Positions 21,666-31,081 of a stretch of 64,000 nt of DNA are shown one piece after another (position 1 is the first letter of the stretch; each line of letters opens with the position of its first letter). The stretch is from Homarus americanus. Its lineage: Eukaryota > Arthropoda > Malacostraca > Decapoda > Nephropidae. Both the position numbers and the translations under genes were made by a program. A model generated the notes under the pieces. The model ran no database searches. It worked only from the letters and a program-made list of their open reading frames with translations, and had not been told where the DNA came from. The DNA is taken from the NCBI RefSeq assembly GCF_018991925.1, contig NW_024720773.1:3837758-3901757 (forward strand). The letters run 5' to 3'.

Positions 21666-21750
21666 TAGGGTATAGAGTGTAGTGTAGTGTAACATAGAGG
21701 GTGTAAGGTGTACTGTACTGTAGGGTGTAGGGTGTAGTGGGGATTGTAAA
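21666..21750. repeat. Continuation of the 47-52-bp array
   Basis: One to two further units (GTGTAACATAGAGGGTGTAA and so on) resume after the LINE insertion. Their presence shows that the two blocks were once one array. Confidence 0.85.
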
Positions 21751-21849
21751 AGTGTCACCATGCCGCCTGTGTTGTGGCCGGCGAGGGTCAGCAGTGCCAC
21801 CACCCCTTGGCACTGTGGTCAACCGATTCCATCTGCTGTCTGGACTGAA

Positions 21850-22390
21850 ATGGGAGGGAGGGGGAGGTTAGAGGGAGGGGTAAGGTGGAGGGAGAAAGTT
21901 GGAGGGTGGGTGGGGGAGAGGTTGGAAGATGGATTGATGGAGGAGGTGGTTGGAGGGTGAAGTGGGGAGGAGTTTGGAGGGTGGGGTTGGGTCGGGTGGG
22001 GTGGAGGGGTTGGAGGATAGTGTAGGGGAGGAGGTTGGAGGTAGGGTGGGGTAGGGAAGATAGAGGGGTAGGGTGGGGGTAGAGGAGGTTGGAGGGTAAG
22101 GTAGGGGGAGAAGGAAGAGGAGAGGTGGAGGAGGAGGTTGGAGTGTGGTAAGGGAAGGGGTTAGAGGGTAGGGGAGAGGGAGAGATTGGAGACTGTGGTG
22201 GGAGGAGGGGGTTCGGGGTGAGGTGGGGGAGAAGGTTGAAGGGTAGGGTGGGTGGAGGAGGAGGTTGGAGGGTGAGGTGGGGTAGAAGGTTGAAGGGGTA
22301 GGGTGGGGGTAGAGGAGGTTGAAGGGTAGGGTGGGGGAGGAGGAAGTTGGAGGATGGGGTGGGGGAAAAGGTTGGAGGATCACCACCATC
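21850..22390. repeat. G-rich irregular minisatellite
   Basis: Repeated GGTTGGAGGGTGAGGTGGGG-like motifs of variable spacing (about 25-40 bp) on the + strand, nearly lacking C. Runs of three or more G in close series could form G-quadruplexes. Minus-strand proline/leucine-rich frames of up to 226 codons are by-products. Confidence 0.8.
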
Positions 22391-22883
22391 ATTAGGCACT
22401 GTGGTTATGACCCTCCACCTGCTACATGGACAGGGGTTGAGGTGGTCACTGCCCATAAAAACAACCAAGTATTATTTTTCCCTCTGTTGTGGTCACTGGG
22501 GCGCCTGGGCTCCCTCACGAAAGTAGTGAACCTTTACAGAGGTCCTGACAGACTCTCACTGGGAATAATTCAGTGCTAAAGATTATAAAATACAAATAAC
22601 TGAATATATATGAATGTAAAAATCTATCACCTGTAAAAATTTGTAAGTCGCAGAACAAGATGTATCAACAATTGAATTTGTGAGGTAAAATAAATCACGT
22701 TACTGTATGGAAATTAATTATTAGATGAACGAAACTATAAAGAAAAGTTAGTGATAATAAACAAAATCTAGCTAGTGATTTTATCTAAAGGTTTGGTTGA
22801 AGAAATAAATAAATTAAATATAAATACTGTATTTTTGCTTTTTTATAAACTGAACCGTATATATTTCTTCACCCAATACATAG

Positions 22884-22885
<2 letters not shown>
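22391..22885. other. No recognised gene
   Basis: The left part is mixed; the right part is AT-rich with TATATATG and TAAATTAAATATAAATA stretches. No coding similarity or transposon ends identified. Confidence 0.4.

Positions 22886-22886
<1 letters not shown>

Positions 22887-22934
<48 letters not shown>
22887..22934. repeat. (TC)n microsatellite
   Basis: Uninterrupted TC run of about 24 copies. Confidence 0.97.
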
Positions 22935-22936
<2 letters not shown>

Positions 22937-22978
22937 GAAAACATCAGTTCATAGCTGGTCATCGACCCACATCACCAA

Positions 22979-23125
22979 AGGTCAAGAAAACAAGAGAGGT
23001 CACAAAGAAAGGTTAACAAGGGTCATTTGGTAACAGTGACCCGTAAGAGCCTTGGTGACACTGTTTTCAGGAAGAAGTGAGGAGTCAAGTGGACAGGTCA
23101 AAGGTCAACCAGATGAGAAAGGTCA
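22979..23125. promoter_or_regulatory. Cluster of AGGTCA nuclear-receptor half-sites including a perfect DR1
   Basis: AGGTCA occurs at 22979-22984, 22997-23002, 23095-23100, 23102-23107 and 23120-23125. GGGTCA lies at 23020-23025 and its reverse complement at 23037-23042. The pair at 23095-23107 is AGGTCA-A-AGGTCA, the direct repeat with one-base spacer bound by RXR/USP- and HNF4-type receptors in other animals. The clustering is seen directly. Regulatory function is inference, and a decayed minisatellite could give the same picture. Confidence 0.35.
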
Positions 23126-23220
23126 CCTGTTGTGGGACATAGAGGAGAAGAAGGGGTATAGAGAGAGGTTTTGTGATCCACGAATGACTACCAAGTTAAA
23201 TTAAGAAAAAAAATGGCAGT

Positions 23221-23735
23221 GCCAGATTGTAAAGTGTGGCATTGTAAAGTGTGGCATTGAAAATGTGGCATTGTAAAGTGTAGCATTGTAAAGTGTGGCA
23301 TTGTAAAATGTGGCATTGTATAGTGTGGCATTGTAAAATGTGGCATTGTAAAGTGTAGCATTGTAAAGTGTGGCATTGTAAAATGTGGCATTGTAAAGTG
23401 TAGCATTGTAAAGTGTGGCATTGTAAAATGTGGCATTGTGAAATGTAGCATTGTAAAGTGTGGCATTGTAAAATGTGGCATTGTAAAGTGTAGCATTGTA
23501 AAGTGTGGCATTGTAAAATGTAGCATTGTGAAATGTAGCATTGTAAAGTGTGGCATTGTAAAATGCGGCATTGTAAAGTGTAGCATTGTAAAGTGTGGCA
23601 TTGTAAAGTGTGGCATTGTAAAATGTGGCATTGTAAAATGTAGCATTGTGAAATGTAGCATTGTAAAGTGTGGCATTGTAAAGTGAGTCATTGTAAAGTG
23701 TGGCATTGTTAAGTGTTGTATTGTTGAGTGTTTCC
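23221..23735. repeat. 15-bp satellite with 45-bp higher-order pattern
   Basis: About 34 copies of CATTGTAAAGTGTGG and variants. Variants cycle in threes (TAGC-AAAGTG, TGGC-AAAATG, TGGC-AAAGTG), giving a 45-bp higher-order unit in much of the block. Because 15 is a multiple of three, one + frame and two minus frames of 82-192 codons stay open with five-residue repeats; they are not treated as genes. Confidence 0.93.
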
Positions 23736-23761
23736 CTCCAGCATCCCTCCACCATGCCTCC

Positions 23762-23978
23762 CACACATCTAGTACCTAATCAAAATTCTGTGTACCGACT
23801 TAAACAAATAATGTACTGTAAATACTCTGTAAAATTCATTGCCATAATATCAAAATCACTGGGGTCTGATAAACACCCTTTGTGGCCTCTACTCTGTAAT
23901 CATTTTTGCGCTATTGCTCACAGGATAAGTATGGGGTGCACAATAAACTAGCTGCTGTCCACGGCAAAAAAAAAATCC
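23762..23978 (+). mobile_element. 3' UTR of RNase H-type LINE family A
   Basis: Matches the last 210 bp of the copies ending at 25245, 47475 and 60656. Shared blocks include ACCTAATCAAAATTCT, CACCCTTTGTGGCCTCTACT, CTCACAGGATAAGTATGGGG and CACAATAAACTAGCTGC. It ends in CCACGGC plus a ten-A tail. It begins right at the end of the 15-bp array and has no coding part, so it is a heavily 5'-truncated insertion. Confidence 0.85.
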
Positions 23979-24025
23979 CTCCTACATGTTTTGCAGTATT
24001 GTACAGCCCCATGTATCACCATAAT

Positions 24026-24027
<2 letters not shown>

Positions 24028-24082
<55 letters not shown>
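24028..24082. repeat. (AG)n microsatellite
   Basis: Uninterrupted run of about 27 AG dinucleotides. Confidence 0.97.
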
Positions 24083-24083
<1 letters not shown>

Positions 24084-24325
24084 AATTCTGAGATATAAAC
24101 CGAATGAGATAAAAAAGTGAGACAGAAAAAAAGACGGCGACATGGACAGAGAAATAAGAGAGGCCAACACTTCTCCAGCTAGACGGACTTGGCACCAACA
24201 AGACGGGACCAAGAGAAATGATTAACTCTCCTCGGTGGTAGGTGTTGCTCGGATAAAAACTAACCTTGACAAAAAAAAAAATCACCACCGGATAAGCTAC
24301 AGCAGGTGTCAGAATATTAATTTTC

Positions 24326-24345
24326 GGTTAGGTTAGGTTAGGTTA
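24326..24345. repeat. Interstitial telomere-like (GGTTA)4
   Basis: Four perfect pentamers of the arthropod telomere unit in a non-telomeric setting. Confidence 0.85.
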
Positions 24346-24462
24346 AGAGAGAATGTACAGTGTATATGACATCCTGCATTTATTGTATATTGTTTTCTCT
24401 CGTCTCTCCCTGTTTCTGTCTCCCGTTCTCCTTCTCTCTCTCGCTTGACACTCTCTTTTTCA

Positions 24463-24572
24463 TGAATATGACCTATACTATTATTGGTATTGTACAGTGT
24501 TAAGACCTGACTGAATTACTCACAATAGGCAAATTGTACCTCAATTTTTGTCAATAAAGTTGCTAAACTAAA
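24463..24572 (+). mobile_element. Retroposon 3' end, family E, copy 1
   Basis: Shares AAGACCTGACTGAATTACTC, AATAGGCAAA.TGTAC and a final AATAAAGTTGCTAAACTAAA with the copies ending at 25832 and 31246. It is the most diverged of the three. Coding sequence is absent, and the A-rich end suggests a non-LTR retroposon tail. Confidence 0.7.
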
Positions 24573-24896
24573 CTAACTCTGTCTCTACACATGTGTCGCC
24601 GCTCAAAGTGTATACAAGACACTTGAGAACAACACTTGCCTCGCGCTGTTGACTGTGTCCAGATGGTGAGAGGCAAGGAAAGCCACCCCCTGTGTTGTGC
24701 AGCTTCACCCTCGCACAACGCAACCCTCTTCCTCACTACACTCTCCCCACACCCACACTCTTCACTTCGTTATCACCTCTCCCTCACATACTCTTCTCTC
24801 GCATCACCCTCTCCACACATACACTATTTCCCCCACACCCTCTTCCTCACACTCTTTTCCTCCCACATCTTCTCCCTTACACACACTACACCCTAA

Positions 24897-25245
24897 GGGC
24901 CTCACAATCCCAACACTACGTCTTAGACTGTGATAAAATAGAACCCTATCGAGACAGAGCCAAGCACACTGTGTATGTAAGGGCACAGCACTTTGTCTCT
25001 GATGACAAGATAGCTGATATACTAAGGCTGTATCCACACTTCACATCTAGTACCAAATCAAAATTCTATATACCGACTTAAACAATGTACTGGAAATACT
25101 CTAGCATTCATTGCCATAATATCAAAATCACCGGGAGTCTGATAAACACCCTTTGTGGCCTCTACTCTGTAATCTTTTTCTCGCTACCGCTCACAGGATG
25201 AATATGGGGTACACAATAAACTAGCTACTGTCCGCGGAAAATTAA
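24897..25245 (+). pseudogene. LINE family A C-terminus and 3' UTR
   Basis: The frame through 24897-25081 reads QHYVLDCDKIEPYRDRAKHT and continues through DDKIADILRLYPHF before a stop. It corresponds to the end of the zinc knuckle and the short C-terminal tail of family A ORF2 (compare 60310-60460). The 3' UTR follows with the same blocks as the other copies. A pyrimidine-rich stretch (24715-24890) precedes the 5' truncation point. The copy is a dead 5'-truncated insertion. Confidence 0.8.
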
Positions 25246-25439
25246 AACAAAATTAAATTCAAATAATCGAATTTGTATCCCTGGCTAGACACCATCTCAC
25301 CAACGAAGGAATTAAGAACAAGTTGTTATGAATTCCTTTTCATCTAGGCCTCGGAGGGTGTGACAAGTTGAGGCTCTGCTGTAACTAAACTCCTGTTATA
25401 TAAAGACTCCACACACAGCCCGAACCTAACCTAACAACA

Positions 25440-25640
25440 ATAATTAAATGTGTGGCCATATGTCTGGCTACACATATACATTTTGTTTCGTTCACATCTG
25501 CCTGAGGGATATACTACCAGAGGTACTTATATCCTATCCTTAGTCTAGTGGTTACAACATCTTGTAATCTACAGTAGTGATCTTGTTATTTGCTTCATAT
25601 ACATGTTTTACTTGATACATCACCATGGCAGCAAATAGTG
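25440..25640 (-). pseudogene. Internal fragment of LINE family A, minus strand
   Basis: Read on the minus strand it aligns with 60130-60310. It shares GATGTATCAAGTAAAACATG, ACAAGATCACT, GGATATAAGTACCTCTGG and CCAGACATATGGCCACACA. It ends inside the zinc-knuckle codons and lacks the 3' UTR, so it is truncated at both ends. It lies opposite in orientation to the family A copy just to its left. Confidence 0.75.
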
Positions 25641-25667
25641 ACATCACCCACATGACTCTGACCTATA

Positions 25668-25832
25668 TATATACTGTTAATGAATATGATGTATTTTTTT
25701 GTGTATGAACCTCTGTCCTGCGTGGCAGTGAGAAGTGATACCACCCTCAGTGTCAAGACCTGACTGAATTACTCAGAATAGGCAAACTGTACTACAAGCT
25801 TTGTCTATATATTTCCTAAACTAAAAAAAAAC
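25668..25832 (+). mobile_element. Retroposon 3' end, family E, copy 2
   Basis: Nearly identical to 31082-31246 over 165 bp, including GAACCTCTGTCCTGCGTGGC and AGTGATACCACCCTCAGTGT, with divergence only near the A-rich end (CTAAACTAAAAAAAAA). Such closeness suggests recent insertions or a duplication. Confidence 0.75.
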
Positions 25833-25839
25833 CCTCTCC

Positions 25840-25985
25840 ATACCCCACACCCCCTCTCTCCACCCCACAACCCCTCGCCCCACCCCACACCACCTCTCCC
25901 CACCCCACAACCCCTCACCCCACCCCACACCACCTCTCCCCACTCCACACCCCGTCTCTACCCTCACACTCCGTCTCCCTCGCAA
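25840..25985. repeat. C-rich minisatellite, about 24/48 bp
   Basis: Alternating CCCCACAACCCCTC and CCCCACACCACCTCTCC blocks give a 24-bp period, with a 48-bp higher-order alternation. Confidence 0.75.
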
Positions 25986-26123
25986 CATGTGTAGAGGGAC
26001 GCCGGATCACATTTCATCACCACAGCGTCAAAATATGCCCAGCTCAGCGCGCCTTTTTTAATGTGTTGTCGACTTGAGAGGAACACCTTGTTTATGTTGA
26101 CTTTTTGTTGAGTATGTGAGGGT

Positions 26124-26126
<3 letters not shown>

Positions 26127-26216
<90 letters not shown>

Positions 26217-26217
26217 T
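26127..26217. repeat. (GT)n joined to (AAT)n
   Basis: GT run at 26127-26186 followed directly by an AAT run at 26187-26217. The AAT part is the tail of the minus-strand LINE end described next. Confidence 0.97.
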
Positions 26218-26300
26218 AACGGTTCATTGAAAAAGTTATGCAGCCCGAAGGCTGAAAATATACATTGGACAAATGGACATAAATGACTTGTTACATACAT
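26187..26300 (-). mobile_element. LINE 3' tail, same family as 16030-17247
   Basis: On the minus strand TATATTTTCAGCCTTCGGGC is followed by TTTCAATGAACCGTTAATT and an ATT tract, matching the end of the LINE at 16030-17247. Only about 60-90 bp of the 3' UTR is kept. Confidence 0.75.
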
Positions 26301-26344
26301 TGTGGTTTAAGAAAAGCCTTCATTAGAGAAAGATAAAGGGACAT

Positions 26345-26355
26345 ACAGTGAACAT
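26345..26355. repeat. Target-site duplication of the SINE, left copy
   Basis: ACAGTGAACAT here is repeated exactly at 26708-26718, on the other side of the SINE at 26356-26707. Confidence 0.75.
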
Positions 26356-26707
26356 TTTTTTTTTATTATTATTTATTGGGCACTCCCCTTACATCCTTGT
26401 GTAAGGTGAAGCGCAGAAGCGTTTACATCGCCCAACAGGGAAGCATGCTAAGTTCATGCTTGCCTTTATGTCTCATGAGTTAAGGGCGTAGAAGCCTGAA
26501 GAGTCAGTTGTTTATGTCATCAAGTTATTGGAAGCTCCAACAACTTGTCCCTGAATACGAATTCTCAACTTTCGACTTACAACAGGTACCTACTTTACTG
26601 CTAGGTGAACAGGGACTAATGGGGGCTAGGAAGCAAGCCCAAACAACTTCCACCGGCCCGGGAATCGAACCCGTGACATCTCGCTTGCGAGGCAAGAACG
26701 GTACCGC
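26356..26707 (-). mobile_element. tRNA-derived SINE with a LINE-shared 3' tail
   Basis: Read on the minus strand, the head carries CTTGC-CTCGCAA-GCGAG, a 5-bp anticodon-type stem with loop anticodon CGC (alanine-like). A T arm with the Pol III B box GGTTCGATTCC (26661-26671 on the window) follows. The acceptor stem and A box are missing, so the copy is 5'-truncated. A middle region with TACTTTACTGCTAGGTGAAC leads to a roughly 155-bp tail (26373-26527). That tail is about 85 percent identical by eye to the 3' UTR of the adjacent LINE at 26751-26902. It ends ATAATAATAAAAAAAAAA. Exact 11-bp duplications flank it. SINEs borrowing a LINE tail are known to be mobilised by that LINE. Confidence 0.85.
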
Positions 26708-26709
26708 AC

Positions 26710-26726
26710 AGTGAACATACAGATTA
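26710..26726. repeat. Target-site duplication of the LINE, 3' side
   Basis: AGTGAACATACAGATTA, repeated exactly at 29343-29359. Its first nine bases are also part of the SINE's right-hand duplication (26708-26718). Confidence 0.85.
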
Positions 26727-29342
26727 CAGATTGCCCCGGAGGGGGCTAGTTTATTGGGCACCCCCTTACATCCTGTGCAAGGTGAAGCGCAGAAGCGTTT
26801 ACAGTGCCCAACTGGGAAGCATGCGGAGTTCATGCTTGCCTTTATGACTCATGCATTAAGGGCGAGGAAGCCTGAAGGGTAATGGGTTTTGTCAGCAAGT
26901 TACATAAAGTGACAGAATGATGAGTGTGTGGGGGGAGGGGAAATTCCCGGTACATTTCATCTGTTTATAGCAAAGCGTGGCAGGTCCCTAATAATGTCAA
27001 GTGCCAGGCCTGTGACTAGGAGGAGGGATATCTGGTCAGGGAGGGAAGAGGTGTTGGTAACGGCTGGGGACCTGTAGGAGGAGGTCATAGGGCAAGTGAG
27101 GATGTAGTGACGGAGGGTGTGAGAGTCGGGTTGGCCACAAAGTTTACAAACAGTGCGGCCAGGCTCAGGGTTGCCAATGTACTCCCATAGGTACCTGTAC
27201 CCTAGGCGCAGTCTCATGTATATAATCTGTTGAGATCGAGTCAGAGATTGATACTCTTTGTAGTGGCGGTTGGAGTCACCGGTTACAGCGTCATAGTGGC
27301 ATAGTGTGACGCTGCCCCGTTGTTTCAGGTGTGTCCATTTTACGTCGAATGCTTCTCGTTGTGTGGCGTGTATGCGAGATTTGAGATGATTCAGGGAGAG
27401 GGCGAGGGTGGCTTCAATATCTTCTTCTTGTGTCGCTTCTTTGGCAAGTCGATCAACAGTGTCACAGGCAGTTATTCCTATATGTGACGGGATCCAAATA
27501 AACTTGACACGGATGTCATCAGTTTGTTCTAGCCTGGCGACGGCGGCTAGGGTGTGTTGGGCGGCAGGGGAGGAGGGGGAGGGTAATTTGAGCCTCGCTA
27601 GCGCAGAAGTGCTGTCACTGATTATCAGGAGGTTCCGGCGTTCAGTGCGAGCATAGGTCGCCCCCTCATGAATGACCGCGAGGATGGCTATGCTTTCAGT
27701 GTCAGTGGAGGAGGCCCAGTCGTGGACCCTGATTTTCTTGCGGGCCTGGCGCTCAGGAATCCATACAGCTGCCCCAGCGCAGCCCAGCGTGGTGACAGAC
27801 CCATCACAGTAGACGAGGATAGGAGGGAGGGAGGTCGTAAGAGAAGAGGCGACATCATCAATCTGCTCAAGGCAGTTAAGTTTGAGCATATACCGCAGTT
27901 GGGTGGATTTACGACCAGGGAAGGTGTGGACGACAACATCAACACACGGGGAGGTCCACGGCGGTAGAGGTGGATGAGTGTACTCGGGAGGGAGAGAGGT
28001 CGAGGGGGTGTAGAGGAGATAACGCAGGATGTCAGCAGCAGTGTGGACGGGCCAGTGTTGAGAGAGGGAGGGAGAGGTAGTGGGGGCAGGCCGGCGCAGG
28101 AGGGAGTCAAGATGTGAGTTCAGTGGGCGAGACAGGGGAGTCGGTTTCTCAATGCGAAGGAGTTTAACACCTAGGATGGCATTGAGAGCAGTAATTCAAT
28201 CACAGACGGGAAGCAGGATCAGTTCACGTTGCATGACTTCTATTCTGGTGGTCATAGGGCAGCCGAGGATGAGTCTCATCGCTCTGTTTTGGATTTTCTC
28301 TATGCTTTGTTTCTCGCGTTGGGAGGCAACTACAAGGACAGGGAAGGCATAATCTATGACAGTTCTGTCGATAGCAATGTACATGAGGCGTAGGACCCTG
28401 ACAGAGGCTCCTTTGAGGCCGTGGGTAAGGGACTGGAGGGGCCTCGTTCGTTGGCGGCACTGGGAGATGATGTGGGCGGCGACAGCAGAGGCGGTGGCGT
28501 TGGTAGTGGCACGCACGGGTAGACCAAGGTACCTGTAGGTGCTTACTTGATCGATGTCTTGTCCTTGCAGAGTCAGTGGTGTCTGACGCCGGAAGCGTGA
28601 GATGAACTTGGTTTTAGTGTGTGAGATGACTAGCCCGAGTGTTTGACAGGTCCGGGCGAACGTGGAGAGTATAGGTTGTTCATGTTGCACTGTAGTAATT
28701 TGGAGGAGGATATCATCAGCGTAGCTTATGATGTGACCGTCTAGGGCGCGCTCAGCAAAGATGTCGTTGAGGCGGCAGATGGAGTTCATGAGTACATTAA
28801 AGAGTGTAGGGCTGAGTACACCTCCCTGAGGCGTGCCAAGATCAAGGTCTCTGCTCGTAGAGTAGTGGCCCTGAAACCGGACACGGGCCTGTCGACGGGA
28901 GAGGTAGTCAGCAATCCACGTGAGGAGTTTGCCCTTCACATCCATGTGAGTGAGACCCTCAAGGATCACTTCACTATTGGCTTTATCAAAAGCACCCTTG
29001 AAGTCGACGAAGAGGGAGGTTTTGGCTGAGGTGTTCGCCATGTAGTGAGCGATGCAGTGAGCAGTGCTCTTTCAGGGGCGGAAACCATAGAGGTCAGGGT
29101 GCAGGTGGGCTTCAATTTTCCAGTGGAGGCGGTGGCGTATCATGCGCTCCATCATCTTTGAGAAGCAGGAGATGAGGGAGATTGGACGATATTCATCTTG
29201 TCTGCCTGGTTTAGGGAGTGGGATGGTGGTGGCAGTCTTCCATAAGTGAGGCAGCTGACCAGTATCATAAGAAAGGTTAAATAGACAGAGGAGGGGGTTA
29301 CCAGGGGTGGCTATAAGGGCATTTAGCACTTCATATGTGACG
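26727..29342 (-). mobile_element. 5'-truncated RNase H-bearing LINE, flanked by 17-bp duplications
   Basis: A minus-strand LINE of 2616 bp, bounded by exact 17-bp target-site duplications (26710-26726 and 29343-29359). It contains most of the RT, an RNase H domain, a C-terminal zinc knuckle and a 230-bp 3' UTR, but the endonuclease and the start of ORF2 are missing. That is the usual result of incomplete target-primed reverse transcription. RT plus RNase H plus a C-terminal CCHC-like knuckle points to an I-like clade in the broad sense. The tail ends CAATAAACTAGCC..GGCAATCTG, without poly(A). Clear boundaries and few lesions mark it as one of the younger insertions here. Confidence 0.9.
26957..29342 (-). 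pseudogene. LINE ORF2 (RT, RNase H, zinc knuckle) with two UGA stops
   Basis: One continuous minus frame of about 795 codons is interrupted only by UGA at 29072-29074 and 28196-28198, with no frameshift. From the 5' end it shows PLPKPGRQDEYRPISLISCF, HPDLYGFRP (then UGA), FVDFKGAFDKAN with the motif A aspartate, GTPQGGVLSPTLFN and the catalytic YADD. In the last 310 residues RNase H is complete: VYCDGS (D29), TDTES (E65), ISDSTSAL (D92), WIPSHIGI (H136) and VDRLAKEA (D146). The knuckle CKLCGQPDSHTLRHYILTC follows, then SSYRSPAVTNTS, the peptide that matches the 36-bp array at 9488-14480. The protein would nick-prime and copy LINE RNA at a chromosomal target. This copy cannot, given the stops and 5' truncation. 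Confidence 0.9.
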
Positions 29343-29359
29343 AGTGAACATACAGATTA
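29343..29359. repeat. Target-site duplication of the LINE, 5' side
   Basis: Exact copy of 26710-26726. The sequence to its right continues the pre-insertion site. Confidence 0.85.
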
Positions 29360-29429
29360 ATGTTTACAGTGGAGGTCACGTAGATCATGTGCGCTGAGGT
29401 GTTGAACATCAGACACGTAGTGTAGTAAC

Positions 29430-29690
29430 TCCCTCACAGATGGTGTTGGCGAAGTGGTAACCTTCCAGATGGTTAGAGGGCCGAAGTGTAACTTCCCAGA
29501 TGGGAGAGGCCTGAAGGGTGTAGACCCCAGAGTGTTATGAGGGCATGGTGTAACCTTCCCAGATGGTGTTATGAGGGCCCTGAAGTGGTGTAGTAATTCC
29601 TTCCCAGATGGTGTTATGAGGGCCTGAAGTGGTGTAGCCTTCCCAGATGGTGCTATGGGGGGCGGTGTAGCACCTTCCAGATTCTTCTTC
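29430..29690. repeat. Minisatellite of about 36-42 bp
   Basis: Six to seven diverged copies of a unit with CCTTCCCAGATGGTGTTATG and AGGGCCTGAAGTGGTGTA. Confidence 0.85.
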
Positions 29691-30064
29691 TCACGTGGTA
29701 GTGAGTATCAGATCTCTCTCTTTCTCTCTTGCTTGCTTGCACCTCCTCTGTGCTTCTCTTTCTCTCTCGCATATTCATAGCATGAGAATGAGGGTGGGGT
29801 GAGTATTCAGAATACCGTTTATATTATGCCTGCTTGTCTGCCTTTTTTTTTTTTGTATTGGTAGAGAAAGGAGGGGTGAAAGAAGATCAGAGGTGGGAGA
29901 AGGAAGTTATAGTTCGGAAATTGAAGAAATTTAGGAGGAGGTAAGAGAGGGCGGGCTGACTGCCTAGCTAAGCTAATAGTGTGTTAGGGTTGTGTCATGG
30001 GTTAGTTATTGTCTGTTGGTACAGGTACTAGACATCCTACCCTGTCCCATATATGGGGTGTTTG

Positions 30065-30095
<31 letters not shown>

Positions 30096-31080
30096 ACCCG
30101 CCTGCCTGCCTCCCCTTAGATTCACCCACAACTCAGAAATTGAATAGTCATGGTTGCTAAAGACAGTGAGGGACAGTGAGGGGGGCAGGCTGGTAGGGGA
30201 GGGGGGGCTAGCTGACGGGGGTAGAGCTGAGGGGGTTTGGCTGGGGGAGGGCTGGCTGGGGGAGGGCTGATTAGCGGAGGGGGGGTAGCTGTGGGTGGGT
30301 CAACATAGAGGTATGAGTAAGAGGCAAAAATAGATGCAAACCTGTGAAAGAAAAAAAGGTTAAAATCTCCATCAGATTGAGAAGTCGTCCATAACAGCGT
30401 TGAAGATGGTGTGGCCACGTTGTGGTGTTGAGGCATAGAGATACGGTCTTATCTTTAGTCAGGACAAAGTGGGTATTGTTTGCATCTGAGTTCGCATATA
30501 AGCTCCATGTGGCTGTGGATAATCATAGAAATCAGAAAAAAAATATTTTTTTTCCACAGTAACTGGTGTCGCTATCATATTAACAACACTTTGCATTTTT
30601 AACTTCAAAAGTTCATGTTATTGTGAATATATGACTAGGGGAATATGATTCTAAATAAGGATATGGAAGGAAGAGAGGAGGGAGGGTGTCCTAAACTTGG
30701 GTTTCATTAGTCACTGGTGACTGTTTATGCAGAACGCCATCTGTTGGATATATGAGGAAAGGAAAAAGTTAAGAAAAAATAAATGGACATAAAAAAAGTC
30801 TGAGGATGAAACGCCATCTCGCAGAACCACAAAGGTGAAGATTCGCCGAGACATGATGAAGACATCCTGGGCACGGCGCAGTAATCCCCGCCGCCATTAA
30901 CATTAGAGCGAGCAAACATAAACGTGAGCCTGATGATCCCCAACGTCGGGCAGGGGGCCGCTGTGTGGGTCTGCCAGGGGACCGCTGTGTGGGTCGGCCA
31001 GGCTGTTCACGACAAAGGGGAAGAGGGAGAGGAGGAGGAGGAGGAAGAGGAGGGAGAAGTAGTGTGACAGAGCTTCCCAC
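29690..31080. other. Low-complexity patches, no recognised gene
   Basis: Holds a pyrimidine patch at 29720-29770, a CCTG tetranucleotide run at 30059-30112, purine-rich G blocks at 30180-30290, a two-copy 24-bp repeat (CCGCTGTGTGGGTC) at 30957-31000 and GAG repeats at 31020-31055. Open frames are short and unrecognised. Confidence 0.5.
30059..30112. repeat. (CCTG)n microsatellite
   Basis: About a dozen CCTG tetranucleotides, with a CCTACCCG interruption near the right end. Confidence 0.95.
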
Positions 31081-31081
31081 C

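Noticed and set aside
21124..21674. AGGGTATA as target-site duplication of the inserted LINE tail
   Set aside because: On the left, array sequence continues beyond the match, so it does not abut the element.
21788..22468. 226-codon proline/leucine-rich minus frame
   Set aside because: Low-complexity translation of the G-rich repeat.
23188..23766. Minus-strand frames of 187-192 codons with five-residue repeats
   Set aside because: The 15-bp satellite keeps frames open in both orientations; no start context or unique sequence supports a gene.
26640..26707. Functional tRNA-Ala gene
   Set aside because: The T arm and anticodon arm are recognisable, but the acceptor stem and A box are missing and the sequence continues as a SINE body.
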